A stretch of DNA of 64,000 bases, from the NCBI RefSeq assembly GCF_016612535.1, contig NZ_JAENXS010000004.1:62001-126000 (forward strand). The letters are read 5' to 3'. Positions within the stretch are counted from its first letter, which is position 1. Each line of letters opens with the position of its first letter. A program made the translations under genes and the position numbers. Positions 26,911 through 40,282 of the stretch are shown one piece after another. Under the pieces are notes generated by a model, which ran no database searches, was not told the DNA's origin, and worked only from the letters and a program-made list of their open reading frames with translations. Source of the DNA: Bradyrhizobium diazoefficiens (GTDB lineage: Bacteria; Pseudomonadota; Alphaproteobacteria; Rhizobiales; Xanthobacteraceae).

Positions 26911-26995
26911 TATTGGTCATTATAAAGTGGGTTGTCAGTCATGATCTCGTTTGCGAACCTATGGCTGTCGGGAACTCAAAGTGGGAATTGCGACC

Positions 26996-27395
26996 GTGAG
27001 AGCAGCCAAGCCGTGCAAGGAACTGCGCCACGACCGGATATTGTCCGTTCTGGAAGCGAATCCGAACCTGCAGGTGAACCAATTGGCCGAAGCGCTTGGG
27101 CATCTCGACTGAGACCGTCCGGCGCGATCCGAGAGAGCTCTATGAGATAGGCTGTCTGAGCCGCATCATATGGCGCGGCGGTCAGCATCGCGTCAGCGAA
27201 GGCATTCCGGGAGTTGCCGAGGTATATTCCGCGATACTTCGCAATGCCGATCACAGCATGTTCGCCAAACGCGCGTTGACATCCTTGACCGGTTGGATGC
27301 CGCATATATCGCTCATCACAGACAGGGCCCCTCAACGGGCGCGGGTGTCCGCGCTCGCTGAGGGAGGCGCGGCCCTCGAGACCGGAGTCACCTGA
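26996..27395 (+). pseudogene. Frameshifted and truncated DeoR-family regulator
   Basis: A GTG start gives LRHDRILSVLEANPNLQVNQ then LAEALG and a stop. A one-base shift near 27102 continues the helix-turn-helix as ISTETVRRDPRELYEIGCLS and runs on to 27395. The layout equals the N terminus of the intact DeoR protein at 43.9-44.7 kb (VNELANLLKVSTETIRRDL). The sugar-phosphate-sensing domain is absent apart from a short degenerate stretch. It was presumably the divergent local regulator of the BMC operon. Confidence 0.75.
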
Positions 27396-27482
27396 CTGAT
27401 CGTCGACGTCGACGGTTGTCCGCGCCAGCAAACCGAGAATCCGCTCCAGAAATTTACACCGAAAGCCGAACCGGGAAGATCG

Positions 27483-28277
27483 ATGACTGCAGAACGCTCC
27501 TACCATCAGCCGATAGCCAGCGCCCGTCGCATTCTTAAGGAAGGCACGTTCAACGCACGCGACGCTGGTGGTTATCCGGTCGTGGATGGTAAATGGCTGC
27601 TTGAAAGACGCATCTACCGATCCGACGCGTTGAACGCCCTCAGTCCCGCCGACGTTGAGGAATTTGCGTACCTCGGCGTGCGTACCGTCATTGATCTGAG
27701 GGACGCGCGCGAAGCCGACGGGGCGCCCGACCTGATCGATCGAAGTGCGGTGCGGTACGAACGAGTTCCCATTTTCGAGGATCGTCTCTTCGACAGGGAC
27801 TTCGGCAAGTTTCCTAGTCTCGCCGCACTGTACCGGTTGATCATGGACGAGCACATTCATCAACTGGTGCACGTCATGGAAATCCTAGCCGAGGCGAGCG
27901 AGCAGCCCGTGCTGGTTCATTGTACCGCCGGCAAGGATCGCACAGGGCTAGTGATCGCGCTTTTGCACGCAATTGTCGGCCTCACCCCGGAAAAGATACT
28001 TGAAGACTATGGTGCCAGCGAAAAAATCCTTGGCGGCGAATTCGAGCAACGTTTGCGCGACCTCTATCGCCAGATGGCGGTCCCCCCCGAGATCTTGGGC
28101 GACGCCCCGAGCCACGCGCCTCCGTCCTATCTGGCGAACACGCTAGAAGACATGCGCGCAAGGCACGGTTCCGTCAGAGAGTTTCTAGCAAACAACGGCT
28201 TCGGCGCTGGCAAGCAGGACCACCTTATCCGAAACTTGACTGAACAGGTCAATGCGCAGTCCACATCAGTCGGTTAG
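27483..28277 (+). CDS. Tyrosine/serine protein phosphatase (Y_phosphatase3 family)
   Basis: A 264-residue phosphatase. The N-terminal motif NARDAGGYPVVDGKWL and RIYRSDAL are typical of the family, and the active-site P-loop is HCTAGKDRTG (Cys nucleophile and Arg) near residue 147. Such enzymes dephosphorylate phosphotyrosine/serine or phosphoinositides. It lies divergent from the BMC operon behind the broken regulator; a link to the pathway, for instance to phosphorylated intermediates, is only conjecture. Confidence 0.88.
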   Translation: MTAERSYHQPIASARRILKEGTFNARDAGGYPVVDGKWLLERRIYRSDALNALSPADVEEFAYLGVRTVIDLRDAREADGAPDLIDRSAVRYERVPIFEDRLFDRDFGKFPSLAALYRLIMDEHIHQLVHVMEILAEASEQPVLVHCTAGKDRTGLVIALLHAIVGLTPEKILEDYGASEKILGGEFEQRLRDLYRQMAVPPEILGDAPSHAPPSYLANTLEDMRARHGSVREFLANNGFGAGKQDHLIRNLTEQVNAQSTSVG

Positions 28278-28666
28278 ATGGGAGAGATAGCAGAAGACGG
28301 CAGACGACGCTCCGCACGAAGACACCAGAACCCCAATCAACACCGAGAGCTAGGATCATGGACAGGAGTGACAGGGCCATCGAGCTGTACAGCGGTCATG
28401 CTGTCACTCGTTGCAGCACTATGACCTGTCAGCAGGCGCAGCCGCGCGTGATCAGCCTTTTGGCCAACGCAAACGTTGGTCGTTACGGCGAACGGCCGCG
28501 CCGTTCTTCGGATCTTTACCTAATGACACGCGGCAGTCTGTTCCAACGCCTGTATCGCCCTTCTCCACGAAGCAGCCATTCACACGACACATCGAGCTGC
28601 AAGATGCTGTGATTGTGGGGTTCATCGAGACGCCGAATAGCTCGCTCAGCTGTATCTACCAGCCGA
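28278..28666. other. Intergenic stretch without recognised gene
   Basis: About 390 bases between the phosphatase gene and a convergent small gene. Short open frames exist on the plus strand but none has a recognisable protein or convincing ribosome site. Confidence 0.5.
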
Positions 28667-28936
28667 CTATGGGGTGTGCCCGCCCCGCCCGCCTAAGCAC
28701 CTTCGGTGACCGACTTTGCCTTTCGAAGGATTAGGCCTGGCTTTTGCCAACTCGTTACGCTGACGGCACAATTCTTCGATCTTCGCCAGCATTCTTTCCA
28801 CCATCGCTTCGGCGGAATCGACGCGTATTCCAGCATGTCTGAGACGGGCGATCTCTCTGCGATGCCGCCCGACCTGAAGGCGCATGCAGTCTATCTCCTG
28901 ACGAATCAATTCAAGAGTCGGCGTTACGATACTCAT
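28667..28936 (-). CDS. Small helical hypothetical protein
   Basis: An 89-residue frame starting MSIVTPTLELIRQEIDCMRL, four bases after the mutase stop, so probably in the same transcript. The sequence is highly charged and helical (REIARLRHAG, SAEAMVERMLAKIEELCRQR), suggesting a coiled coil. It is not the MeaB/ArgK chaperone often found here. The last 20 residues are Gly/Arg-rich. Function unknown. Confidence 0.5.
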   Translation of the reverse strand: MSIVTPTLELIRQEIDCMRLQVGRHRREIARLRHAGIRVDSAEAMVERMLAKIEELCRQRNELAKARPNPSKGKVGHRRCLGGRGGHTP

Positions 28937-28940
28937 CTGC

Positions 28941-31163
<2,223 letters not shown>

Positions 31164-31179
31164 GGTAACATCTGCCTGT

Positions 31180-33078
31180 TTACGAAGGGTCGCGGGGCAT
31201 CAGAGAGCGATCTGTGGATTGCTGGATCCAGCAATAAGCTGCCTTCAGAATCGCCAATGTGTCAGACCCGACATTAATGAAGGTGCCAATGCCCGCCGTC
31301 CTAAACGCGGTCTCGGATTCAGGGGGGTGTCCTGCCAGATAAATATGCCTCGCGCCGGCTTCGTCGAGTGCTCGAGCGGAGGCTTCGGCGTTCTCTGTAT
31401 AGACCTTGTCGCTGGAACAAAGGCAGGCGAGTTCGGCGTCAGAGGACTTGAATGCGGCGGCGAGCGTGGCTGGGTCCGCAACGCCCACGCTGTCGACGGC
31501 CTCGATTCCACCGGCTTCGAAGAAGCTCCTCGCAAAGGCCGCGCGGGCTGTGAAATCGGCGGGCGTACCGAGATTGGCGAGGAACACTCTTGGCCGTGTA
31601 CCGTGTACCTTCAATGCTGCATCCGACTCGTCGCGCAGCGCTTCGAATGATTCCGCAAGCCGGATCGGCGTCAGTGCCCCAAACATGTACTTCTGCTCGC
31701 CAACGGACGGAAGGACCACCGGCCTTACATCCAGCACCTTCGTCTCTCCTTCCTGCAGATTCGGGAACTCGCTCACGCCGGTCAGCACGTCGCGGCGCTG
31801 TGCGATGTTGGTCTCGCGGACCGCGCGGGTAGCTGTTACCTTATCCTGGATCAAGCCATTGCGAAGCGCGGCGAACAACCCGCCGGCCTTCTCAGTCTCC
31901 TGGAACAGTGCCCAGGCAGGTTCGCACAGCTCTGATGTCAGTGCCTCGATGCCGCCGGAGCCCGCGGCCGGATCGGCCACCTTGGCGAGGTTGCTTTCCT
32001 CGAGCAGCAGGAGCTGCGTATTGCGCGCCACGCGTCGGGCGAACGGATCGGGCAGCCCGAGCGCGAGCGTGTGCGGCAACACGGTGATGGCGTTGGCGCC
32101 GGCGAGGCCCGCAGCGAAGGTCGCCACGGTCGCGCGCATCATGTTCACATAGGGATCGCGCTGGGTCAGCATCCGCCAGGCTGTGTCGGCAGCGATGAAC
32201 AGCGGCTTTGGTGCTAACCCGGAGGCCTGCTCGATGCGCGCCCACAATAGCCGCAGCGCACGGAATTTGGCCATAGTCAAGAACTGGTCGGCATCGGCCG
32301 CAAGCCGCGTATAGATCATGCCCTGCGCCTGTTCCAGCGGGATGCCGGCGCCTTCGATCGCGCGTAAGTAAGCAATGCCACAGGCGAGCACAAAGGCGAG
32401 CTCCTGCACCTCCGAACCGCCGGCGTCATGAATCACACGACCGTCGGCGGAGGAAAACGGGCCCTTGAAGCCAAGCCCGGCCAATCTCTTGATGCCGCTG
32501 GTCACGGCGGGAACGATCTCTTCCCAAGCGTATGGGCTATAGCCCCACGTCGCGCAGACGGCGAGCGGGTCGAGGCCGAAACGAATGTCGCAGGCCGCGG
32601 GATCGAGGCCCTTTGCCTCGACGTACTCGGCAATATGGATCGCCGCCGTCCGCGACTGCGGGCCTACTTGCAATTCGATGCTGATGCCAGTGTCGAGGTG
32701 AACGCCCTGCAAGACCTTGGCGACGGCGTCGGCGGTCGATTCGAGGCCGAGACCGTGGCTGCCACTGCCGCCGGCAAACACGAGAGCGAGTCCCTTTGCG
32801 CCATTCTCGAGGTCTGCGAGTGCCTGGGCATTCGCGGCCGCAGCATCCGAATGATCGATTCGCTGCATGATCTGCCATGGCACGGCAGGAGCTCGTCCGT
32901 GAATCGGCGCAATATTCTTCGAGCGCCGGTAAACCGGTTCGATCCTTAGCCCGTTGTATGTCCTGCCTATGAGCTTTTCAAAGGGCGCTCCCTTCAGCGC
33001 TTCGTCAACCAGCCTGCGCCAATCTTCACGCGAAGCAGGTGCAAAGTCGGATGCCAATTGTAGCCTTTCGTCTTCCAT
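31180..33078 (-). CDS. mutA: Methylmalonyl-CoA mutase, small subunit
   Basis: A 632-residue homologue of the mutase large subunit with a degenerate B12 domain that lacks DxHxxG ([20 protein letters not shown] instead), as expected of the non-catalytic partner in the heterodimer. The chosen start [20 protein letters not shown] fits family N termini; the frame is open 22 codons further. The heterodimer partner mutB follows directly. Confidence 0.92.
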   Translation of the reverse strand: MEDERLQLASDFAPASREDWRRLVDEALKGAPFEKLIGRTYNGLRIEPVYRRSKNIAPIHGRAPAVPWQIMQRIDHSDAAAANAQALADLENGAKGLALVFAGGSGSHGLGLESTADAVAKVLQGVHLDTGISIELQVGPQSRTAAIHIAEYVEAKGLDPAACDIRFGLDPLAVCATWGYSPYAWEEIVPAVTSGIKRLAGLGFKGPFSSADGRVIHDAGGSEVQELAFVLACGIAYLRAIEGAGIPLEQAQGMIYTRLAADADQFLTMAKFRALRLLWARIEQASGLAPKPLFIAADTAWRMLTQRDPYVNMMRATVATFAAGLAGANAITVLPHTLALGLPDPFARRVARNTQLLLLEESNLAKVADPAAGSGGIEALTSELCEPAWALFQETEKAGGLFAALRNGLIQDKVTATRAVRETNIAQRRDVLTGVSEFPNLQEGETKVLDVRPVVLPSVGEQKYMFGALTPIRLAESFEALRDESDAALKVHGTRPRVFLANLGTPADFTARAAFARSFFEAGGIEAVDSVGVADPATLAAAFKSSDAELACLCSSDKVYTENAEASARALDEAGARHIYLAGHPPESETAFRTAGIGTFINVGSDTLAILKAAYCWIQQSTDRSLMPRDPS

Positions 33079-33162
33079 TCGACCTGTCCTAGTCACAAAT
33101 GGGCTGGAGCTGCCCAGAATTCGGGCCTTACGTGCTGCAGGCAAACCTTGCGGGTGCCATGC

Positions 33163-35178
33163 TCAGGCGAACTCCAAAATCAGCACATCCACCGCGAGCG
33201 TCGCACCGGCGCTGGCGTGGATCTTCTTCACGGTTCCGTCCTGCTCGGCACGGAGCACGTTCTGCATCTTCATGGCCTCCACCACCGCCAGCGTCTCGCC
33301 GGCCTTGACCTCCTGGCCCTCGGTCACAGCGATCGAGACGATGAGCCCGGGCATCGGACAGAGCAGCTTCTTGCCGGTGTCGGAGGCCGTCGTCACCGGC
33401 ATCAGCTCCGCCGAGGCGGCTTCCGCTTCGGTCCAGACATAGACCGGCACCTCGACGCCCCGATGCGCGAGGCGGATGCCGTTGGCGATCGGGCGCGCCT
33501 GCACCGCGATGACCTGCCCGTCGATAGTACCTTGCCAGACCGGATCGCCGGGCTTCCACGGCGATTGCAACAGATGCGCGCTGCCGACTGTGCCGTCGGC
33601 ACCGACGAAGCGCACTCCGATTGCCTCACCCTCGCGTGCGACCTCGAGCAATATCTCCTGGCGGTCCAGCCACACCGCGCGGCGCCGCTCGCGCTGCACG
33701 ATCCGGCCGCCCACCTGGCCCGAGATCTGCCGTTTGCGTTCGCCGAGCACGTGATCAATGGCGGCGCCGACCGCAGCGATCCGACGCGCGACCTCCCCTT
33801 CCGGCACGCGCACCGCAAAGCCCTTGGGGAATTCCTCGGCGATGAAGCCGGTCGAGAGCCGGCCCTCGCGCCAACGCGGATGATGCATCAGCGCCGAGAG
33901 GAACGGGATATTGTGGCGGATGCCGTCGACATAGAAGGAGTCCAGCGCGGTCGACTGCGCCTCGATTGCCGCGGCGCGCGACGGCGCATGCGTGACGAGC
34001 TTGGCAATCATCGGATCGTAATGGATCGAAATCTCGCCGCCCTCCTGCACGCCGGTGTCGTTGCGCACGGTGATGCCGTCCTGGCTCGCTTCAGCGGGCG
34101 GGCGATATTTCACGAGGCGCCCGATCGACGGCAGGAAACTGCGGAACGGATCTTCGGCATAGAGACGCGATTCCACGGCCCAGCCGGTCAGCGTGACGTC
34201 CTTCTGCTTGAGCGCGAGCTTCTCGCCCGCGGCGACGCGGATCATCTGCTCGACCAGATCGATGCCGGTCACGAGCTCGGTGACGGGATGCTCGACCTGA
34301 AGCCGCGTATTCATCTCGAGGAAGAAGAAGCTCTTGTCTTGCCCTGCGACGAACTCGACGGTGCCGGCGGAGTCGTAATTCACGGCCTTGGCCAGCGCGA
34401 CCGCCTGCTCGCCCATCTTGCGGCGGGTGGCTTCATCGAGCAGCGGCGACGGCGCCTCCTCGATGACTTTCTGGTTGCGCCGCTGGATCGAGCACTCGCG
34501 CTCGCCGAGATAGATGACGTTGCCGTGCTTGTCGCCCAGCACCTGGATCTCGATATGGCGGGGATCGACGATGAACTTTTCGACGAAGACGCGGTCGTCG
34601 CCGAACGAGGCCTTGGCCTCGGCCTTGGCGAGGTTAAAGCCTTCGGCGACCTCGGCCTTGGAGTGCGCGATGCGCATGCCCTTGCCGCCACCACCGGCAG
34701 AGGCCTTGATCATCACGGGATAGCCGATCTCGTCGGAGATCTTGACCGCGTGCTTGTCGTCCTCGATCACGCCGAGATAGCCCGGCACGGTCGAGACCTT
34801 GGCCTTCGCAGCAGCCTTCTTGGATTCGATCTTGTCGCCCATCGCGGCGATTGCGCCCGGGTTCGGGCCGATGAAGACGATGCCGGCCGCCTCCAGCGCG
34901 CGCGGAAACGCCTCACGCTCGGACAGGAAGCCGTACCCGGGATGCACGGCCTCGGCGCCGGTCTTGCGGCAGGCCTCGACGATCTTCTCGATCACCAGGT
35001 AGCTCTCGGAGGCAGCCGGCGGACCGATCAGAACGGCCTCGTCGGCCATCTCGACATGGAGGGCATCGCGGTCGGCCTCGGAATAGACCGCGACCGTCTG
35101 AATTCCCATGCGGCGAGCGGTCTTGATGACCCGGCAGGCGATTTCGCCGCGATTGGCGATCAGAATGCGTTTGAACAT
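33163..35178 (-). CDS. pccA: Propionyl-CoA carboxylase alpha subunit (biotin carboxylase + biotinyl domain)
   Basis: A 671-residue protein starting MFKRILIANRGEIACRVIKT. Order: biotin carboxylase with ATP-grasp motifs (KASAGGGGKGMRIAHS, ERECSIQRRNQKVIEE), the BT-like linker domain that contacts the beta subunit, and a C-terminal biotinyl domain with the biotin lysine in VVEAMKMQNVL. A longer open frame upstream runs into pccB and is rejected. It follows pccB by 5 bases. Alternative acyl-CoA specificity is possible, but the mutase partners support propionyl-CoA. Confidence 0.94.
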   Translation of the reverse strand: MFKRILIANRGEIACRVIKTARRMGIQTVAVYSEADRDALHVEMADEAVLIGPPAASESYLVIEKIVEACRKTGAEAVHPGYGFLSEREAFPRALEAAGIVFIGPNPGAIAAMGDKIESKKAAAKAKVSTVPGYLGVIEDDKHAVKISDEIGYPVMIKASAGGGGKGMRIAHSKAEVAEGFNLAKAEAKASFGDDRVFVEKFIVDPRHIEIQVLGDKHGNVIYLGERECSIQRRNQKVIEEAPSPLLDEATRRKMGEQAVALAKAVNYDSAGTVEFVAGQDKSFFFLEMNTRLQVEHPVTELVTGIDLVEQMIRVAAGEKLALKQKDVTLTGWAVESRLYAEDPFRSFLPSIGRLVKYRPPAEASQDGITVRNDTGVQEGGEISIHYDPMIAKLVTHAPSRAAAIEAQSTALDSFYVDGIRHNIPFLSALMHHPRWREGRLSTGFIAEEFPKGFAVRVPEGEVARRIAAVGAAIDHVLGERKRQISGQVGGRIVQRERRRAVWLDRQEILLEVAREGEAIGVRFVGADGTVGSAHLLQSPWKPGDPVWQGTIDGQVIAVQARPIANGIRLAHRGVEVPVYVWTEAEAASAELMPVTTASDTGKKLLCPMPGLIVSIAVTEGQEVKAGETLAVVEAMKMQNVLRAEQDGTVKKIHASAGATLAVDVLILEFA

Positions 35179-35183
35179 GCTTT

Positions 35184-36716
35184 TCACAAAGGCAAATTGT
35201 CGTGCTTCTTCGCGGGCATCTCGACCTTCTTGTCCTTCAGCATCGCCAGCGCCCGCGCGATCCGCTTTCGCGTCGAGTGCGGCATGATGACGTCGTCGAT
35301 GTAGCCGCGCTCGGCTGCGATGAAGGGCGACAGGAAGCGGTCTTCGTATTCCTTGGTGCGGGCGGCGATCTTGTCGGGGTCGCCGATGTCTGAGCGGAAG
35401 ATGATCTCGACCGCGCCCTTGGCGCCCATCACCGCGATCTGGGCGGTCGGCCAGGCGTAGTTCATGTCGGCGCCGATTTCCTTGGACGCCATGACGTCGA
35501 AGGCGCCGCCATAGGCCTTGCGGGTGATGATGGTGACCAGCGGCACGGTGCACTGGGAATAGACGAACAGCAGTTTTGCGCCGTGCTTGATCAGGCCGCC
35601 ATACTCCTGCGCCGTGCCCGGCAGGAAGCCCGGCACGTCGACGAAGGTGACGATCGGGATGTTGAAGGCATCGCAGAAACGGACGAAACGCGCGGCCTTG
35701 CGTGACGCATCAGAGTCGAGCACGCCGGCCAGCACCATCGGCTGGTTGGCGACGAAGCCGACGGTACGGCCCGCGATGCGGCCAAAGCCGGTGACGATGT
35801 TCTTGGCAAAGCTCTCCGCGATCTCGAAGAAGTCGCCCTCGTCCACGACCTTCAGGATCAGCTCCTTCATGTCGTAGGGCTTGTTCGGATTGTCGGGGAT
35901 CAGCGTGTCGAGCGACATGTCGAGGCGGCCGATGTCGTCGAAGCTCGGCCATTCCGGCACGCCGTCGGTGTTGTTGGATGGCAGAAAGTCGATCAGGCGC
36001 CGCATCTGCAGCAGCGTCTCGACGTCGTTCTCGAAGGCGCCGTCGGCGATCGAGGAGCGCGTGGCGTGCACCGAGGCGCCGCCGAGCTCTTCGGCGGTAA
36101 CGACCTCGTTGGTCACGGTCTTCACCACGTCGGGGCCGGTGACAAACATGTAGCTGGTGTTCTTCACCATGAAGATGAAGTCGGTCATGGCAGGCGAATA
36201 GACGTCACCGCCGGCGCACGGGCCCATGATGACGGAGATCTGCGGAATCACGCCCGAGGCGAGCACGTTGCGGCGGAACACATAGGAATAGCCGGCGAGC
36301 GCGGCGACGCCCTCCTGGATGCGCGCGCCGCCCGCGTCGTAGAGGCCGATGATGGGCGCCCGCGCCTTCATCGCCATGTCCTGCAGTTTTGTGATTTTCA
36401 GCGCATGGGTCTCGGACAGCGAGCCGCCGAACACCGTAAAATCCTTGGCGAACACAAAAGTCTTGCGGCCGTTGACGGTGCCCCACCCGGTGACGACGCC
36501 GTCGCCGGGCACCTTGGTCTTCTCCATGCCGAACTCGGTGGAGCGGTGCTCGACGAACATGTCGAACTCCTCGAACGATCCCTTGTCGAGCAGAAGCTCG
36601 ATGCGCTCGCGCGCGGTCAGCTTGCCGCGGGCGTGCTGCGCCTCGATGCGCTTCTCCCCGCCGCCGAGCTTTGCGCCGGCACGTTGCGCTTCGAGCTTCT
36701 CGATTACAGAAATCAT
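35184..36716 (-). CDS. pccB: Propionyl-CoA carboxylase beta subunit (carboxyltransferase)
   Basis: A 510-residue carboxyltransferase that moves CO2 from biotin to propionyl-CoA, giving (S)-methylmalonyl-CoA. Family motifs include [49 protein letters not shown] and [12 protein letters not shown]. It is the first of four adjacent genes (pccB-pccA-mutA-mutB) covering propionyl-CoA to succinyl-CoA, apart from the epimerase. It lies 110 bases after the broken bioA on the same strand, so read-through from the bio operon is possible. Confidence 0.95.
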   Translation of the reverse strand: MISVIEKLEAQRAGAKLGGGEKRIEAQHARGKLTARERIELLLDKGSFEEFDMFVEHRSTEFGMEKTKVPGDGVVTGWGTVNGRKTFVFAKDFTVFGGSLSETHALKITKLQDMAMKARAPIIGLYDAGGARIQEGVAALAGYSYVFRRNVLASGVIPQISVIMGPCAGGDVYSPAMTDFIFMVKNTSYMFVTGPDVVKTVTNEVVTAEELGGASVHATRSSIADGAFENDVETLLQMRRLIDFLPSNNTDGVPEWPSFDDIGRLDMSLDTLIPDNPNKPYDMKELILKVVDEGDFFEIAESFAKNIVTGFGRIAGRTVGFVANQPMVLAGVLDSDASRKAARFVRFCDAFNIPIVTFVDVPGFLPGTAQEYGGLIKHGAKLLFVYSQCTVPLVTIITRKAYGGAFDVMASKEIGADMNYAWPTAQIAVMGAKGAVEIIFRSDIGDPDKIAARTKEYEDRFLSPFIAAERGYIDDVIMPHSTRKRIARALAMLKDKKVEMPAKKHDNLPL

Positions 36717-36826
36717 CGGTTGCGCCCCCGAGCACGAGTATCCGACGCGGACTTACGCTTTGCAGGTGATGAAACAGTCATCGCTAAGCTCCTAACGCTC
36801 AATTGCACGGGCCTTCAGACAACGCC

Positions 36827-38091
36827 TTACCCCACCGCATCGGGAGCCTCTTGAATTGCGGCATAGATCTGACCGAGGTCTTCTGCGGTCACGCAGTAAG
36901 GCGGCATGACATAGATTGTGTTCCCGAGCGGACGAAGCAGCAGATTGCGACTTCTGAAGAACGCCTCAAGCCTCGGGCCAGCGTTCGCGAGATAGCCCGC
37001 GTCCCGCACTCTCAATTCAAACGCCGTAATAGTTCCAGTCCGACGGACGTTCTCGAAGCGCTCGTCGGACCGGAGCCGCTTCATTTCGCGCTCCTGCATC
37101 CAAGAAACTGAAGCCACGCGCTCGTTGCACTCATCAGTTTGCCAAAGATCAATACTCGCCTTTGCCGCGGCACACGCTACCGGATTTGCGGTATACGAGC
37201 TTGAGTGGAAGAACGTTCGTGCACGGTCCTTGGAATAATGTGCTTCGAACAGCTCCGCGCTACACAGCGTGACCGCGAGTGGGAGCGATCCGCCAGTGAG
37301 GCCTTTCGAATAGCATGCGATGTCCGGCGACACATCGGCCTGCGAGCAGGCGAACAGCGTTCCTGTTCGGCCCCAACCGGTCATGACTTCATCGGCAATA
37401 AGCAGGACGCCCCAGGTTTCGCAGATCCGCTTCATCTCCCTCAGCACCCAGGCAGGGTACATCCGCATGCCGCCCGCACCTGACACCAGAGGCTCGACGA
37501 CCAGGGCCGCCGTATCGTGCTCGCGGCAGGCCGCATCGAACGCATCTAAAGTTACCTGCTCTCGGCCGGCGACTGGAAACGGGAGCGCCGTAACGTCGAA
37601 CAGAAGCGCCTCATACGCGGCGTTGAACACACCGCGCGCTCCAATGGACATGGTTCCGATCGTGTCGCCATGGTACGAATGTTCCATCACGACGATGCGC
37701 GAGCGCCTCTCACCGACATTGCGCAGTAGCCAAGTGCCATCTTCAGGGCCACTTCTACGCTGGTGGAGCCGCTATCGGAGAAAAAGACGTAGTCGAGCCC
37801 GGCAGGTGCGAGCTTCAACAACAACGCAGCAACCTCTTCGGCCGGTTCGTGAGTATGACCGGCAAAAATAACCTGGTTGAGGTTTTCTGCTTGTTTCTGA
37901 ATAGCGCAAACAATGTTTGGATGACAGTGGCCATGAGTCACCACCCACCACGACGAGATGGCGTCGATAATGCGACGGCCATCCTCCGCATAGAGATAGG
38001 CGCCCTTCGCGCGAGCGACCTTCGTCATCTGCTGCTGCAGCGCGTGTTGCGTGAAGGGATGCCAGATCTGCGACCCGCGTTTGGGAATCAT
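36827..38091 (-). pseudogene. bioA: Adenosylmethionine-8-amino-7-oxononanoate aminotransferase, frameshifted
   Basis: Two frames together give a complete BioA. The first (from 38091) has SQIWHPFTQHALQQQMTKV, SSWWVVTHGHCHPNIV and SGSTSVEVALKMALGY, then stops. The second resumes with VVMEHSYHGDTIGTMS and continues through ADEVMTGWGRTG, CYSKGLTGGSLP and the C terminus at 36827. One missing G near 37725 (TACTG-CGC for TACTGGCGC) accounts for it: restoring it gives GYWRNVGERRSRIVVMEHSY. It follows bioD with an ATGA overlap. Either a true recent mutation or a sequencing error. Confidence 0.88.
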
Positions 38092-38720
38092 GGCTTGAAA
38101 TCATCGCAATCAAACGAGCGGGCGAACGCAGCCTGCAACGTCTCTCTTGTGAGCGGAGAGAGGTGAGGTAGTCGGCCTAGGCGGCGTGCCCGCCCGATAT
38201 CACAGATGATTCCTTCGCTGTCGGGATGTTCATTCCCGATAAATATGATGCCCAAGACGTCGAGTCTTCGGCGTCGCAGGGCTTCAAGTGACAGAAGCGA
38301 ATGATTGATGGTACCGAGCGTGGTGCGCGCGCAAAGCACGATCGGCAGCCCCCACTTGGCAATAGTGTCGATATAAAGCGTGCTGCGATTGAGCGGCACC
38401 ATTAATCCGCCGGCTCCTTCGATGACGAGTGGGCGTCCTCGGGCATCCGGCACGTGGAGTGTTTCCGGATCAATTTTAACACCGTCGATTTCGGCAGCAC
38501 GATGCGGCGAAGCCGGCGTACCCAAACTCCATCGTTCAGGAACGATGCGATCCTCGGAAAGTCCACCTAGTCGAATGACGACCCTCGAATCCGTTTCGCA
38601 TTTGAGGCCCGCCTGAACGGGTTTCCAATAGAGCGCCCCGAGCGCATTGGCGAGCGCCGCCGAGAATACTGTCTTCCCGACGTTGGTATCCGTTCCGGTC
38701 ACCACGATCTGACAGGTCAT
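38088..38720 (-). CDS. bioD: Dethiobiotin synthetase
   Basis: A 210-residue ATP-dependent carboxylase that closes the ureido ring of dethiobiotin. The P-loop is [15 protein letters not shown] near the N terminus, with KPVQAG and [10 protein letters not shown] following, all conserved. It overlaps both bioF and bioA by ATGA, showing translational coupling along the operon. Confidence 0.95.
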   Translation of the reverse strand: MTCQIVVTGTDTNVGKTVFSAALANALGALYWKPVQAGLKCETDSRVVIRLGGLSEDRIVPERWSLGTPASPHRAAEIDGVKIDPETLHVPDARGRPLVIEGAGGLMVPLNRSTLYIDTIAKWGLPIVLCARTTLGTINHSLLSLEALRRRRLDVLGIIFIGNEHPDSEGIICDIGRARRLGRLPHLSPLTRETLQAAFARSFDCDDFKP

Positions 38721-39862
38721 CGAACCCGTGTTCCCGTCTCTTCCGCCAATGCGTCGAGCAACGCACTAACTTCGCCTTCGCTTACGTTAAGCGTCAGAGA
38801 CATCCGCAAGCGCGCGGTGCCCGCCGGTACGGTTGGTGGCCGTATTCCGCGGATATCGAACCCGCGAGACTGCAGTGCGGATGCCAAAGCCATCGCACGC
38901 GCGTTGTCACCAACGATATGCGGCACGATCTGAGAGCCCGAGGGACGCCAGCCCCGCGCTTCGATCTCTCGATTCGCAAAATCGACCAGATTGGTCAGGC
39001 GCTGCTGCCTGTCGGGCTCCTCCTGCAGAATTGATAGCGCTTCCCGTACCGCAACCGCCATCAAAGGCGAAGGTGCTGTGGCGAAAATGAACGGGCGGCA
39101 GCGATTGACCATGAAGTCGCGCAGCACTCCGGTTGCTGTGACAAGCGCGCCGGCGGCTCCCAACGCCTTGCCGCAGGTATGAACGACCACCAGATTTTCG
39201 CGCTCCTCATACGGAGCGGTCAGTCCCCGCCCCTGCTCGCCATAAACTCCCGTGGCATGGGCCTCGTCCACAATCAGGAACGCATCGAGCCGATCAGCGA
39301 TGGCGCTGAGCTCGTCCAGCGGAGCGAAATCGCCGTCCATGCTGTAGAGACTTTCGACGGCGATCCATACGCGCCCCTTTCCTCCGAGCGCTCGCCAACT
39401 CCGAATTGTGTCTTCCACCGATTGAGATTCGTTGTGGATGCTTTCGCGGAATTCGGCGCGGCCTGCCCGGACGCCTTCGCGGGTGCTCGCGTGCACGAGG
39501 GAATCGAGTACGACCAGATCGCCCCGCTGAGGCAGCGTGGTCAGAACGGCGAAATTGGCGACGTATCCGCCGTCGAAAAACAGCGCTGCGTCTGCTCTGA
39601 AGAACCTTGCGGCTTCGTATTCGAGAATTTCGTGCTCCGCGCAATTTCCCCGCAGGAGTCGGGACCCACCAGCCCCGATCGGACTGCCGGCGTCCAGCGC
39701 GGCGGCGATTGCCGTCCTCATGCGCGGCGCGCTCGCCAGAGCGAGATAATCATTTGATGAAAAATCGAAGCCCGCGCGTGGATTGAGGCTGCGCAGCCGG
39801 TTGTCGTCCTTGAGCGCCCGCAATTCACTAACGTAGCTGGCGACGTTGGGAGTGAGATTCAT
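38717..39862 (-). CDS. bioF: 8-amino-7-oxononanoate synthase
   Basis: A 381-residue PLP alpha-oxoamine synthase condensing pimeloyl thioester with alanine. Motifs are [37 protein letters not shown] and the PLP lysine in [14 protein letters not shown]. The 2-amino-3-ketobutyrate lyase Kbl belongs to the same family, but the bio context makes BioF the right call. It starts 3 bases after panD ends. Confidence 0.93.
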   Translation of the reverse strand: MNLTPNVASYVSELRALKDDNRLRSLNPRAGFDFSSNDYLALASAPRMRTAIAAALDAGSPIGAGGSRLLRGNCAEHEILEYEAARFFRADAALFFDGGYVANFAVLTTLPQRGDLVVLDSLVHASTREGVRAGRAEFRESIHNESQSVEDTIRSWRALGGKGRVWIAVESLYSMDGDFAPLDELSAIADRLDAFLIVDEAHATGVYGEQGRGLTAPYEERENLVVVHTCGKALGAAGALVTATGVLRDFMVNRCRPFIFATAPSPLMAVAVREALSILQEEPDRQQRLTNLVDFANREIEARGWRPSGSQIVPHIVGDNARAMALASALQSRGFDIRGIRPPTVPAGTARLRMSLTLNVSEGEVSALLDALAEETGTRVR

Positions 39863-39865
39863 CTG

Positions 39866-40240
39866 TCAGGCGCCCAACGGTTCGGTCAAATTGGGCAGCA
39901 ATCGATTCTCCTCGTCAACTAGTACGACATGTGGTTTGAACACCCTCGCTTCGTCTTCATCAAAGGAGGCGTACGCTACGATGATCACCTTGTCGCCGGG
40001 GATCGCAAGTCGCGCGGCCGCGCCGTTCAAGCCTACAATGCCTGACCCTCTGGGTGCCTCTATCACATACGTTGCAAAACGGGCGCCGGTGTCGATGTTG
40101 TAGATTTCGACACGCTCATTGATCAGAAACCCTCCGGCATCGATAAGCGTGCGATCGATCGATATTGAGCCCTGATAGTGCAGATCGGCCTCGGTCACCG
40201 AGGCACGATGAATTTTGCCTTTCATCAAAGTGATCTGCAT
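39866..40240 (-). CDS. panD: Aspartate 1-decarboxylase proenzyme
   Basis: A 124-residue pyruvoyl enzyme precursor making beta-alanine for pantothenate and CoA. The self-cleavage site is the Gly-Ser in [11 protein letters not shown] near residue 24, with [13 protein letters not shown] and NGAAARL conserved. Starts at MQITLMKGK or at the internal MKGKIHRA are both possible. It is inserted between bioB and bioF, so beta-alanine/CoA supply is tied to biotin synthesis. Confidence 0.93.
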   Translation of the reverse strand: MQITLMKGKIHRASVTEADLHYQGSISIDRTLIDAGGFLINERVEIYNIDTGARFATYVIEAPRGSGIVGLNGAAARLAIPGDKVIIVAYASFDEDEARVFKPHVVLVDEENRLLPNLTEPLGA

Positions 40241-40282
40241 CTGATGCCAACAGGTCTTGGGTGAACTTGCACGTTGACTTGG

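Noticed and set aside
33163..35553. Longer frame giving a 796-residue PccA
   Set aside because: The extra N-terminal part overlaps pccB and is its shadow; MFKRILIANRGEIA is the standard PccA start.
38717..39862. bioF as 2-amino-3-ketobutyrate CoA ligase (kbl), partner of tdh
   Set aside because: The family is the same, but coupling with panD, bioD and bioA fits BioF; absence of a kbl next to tdh instead favours aminoacetone formation.
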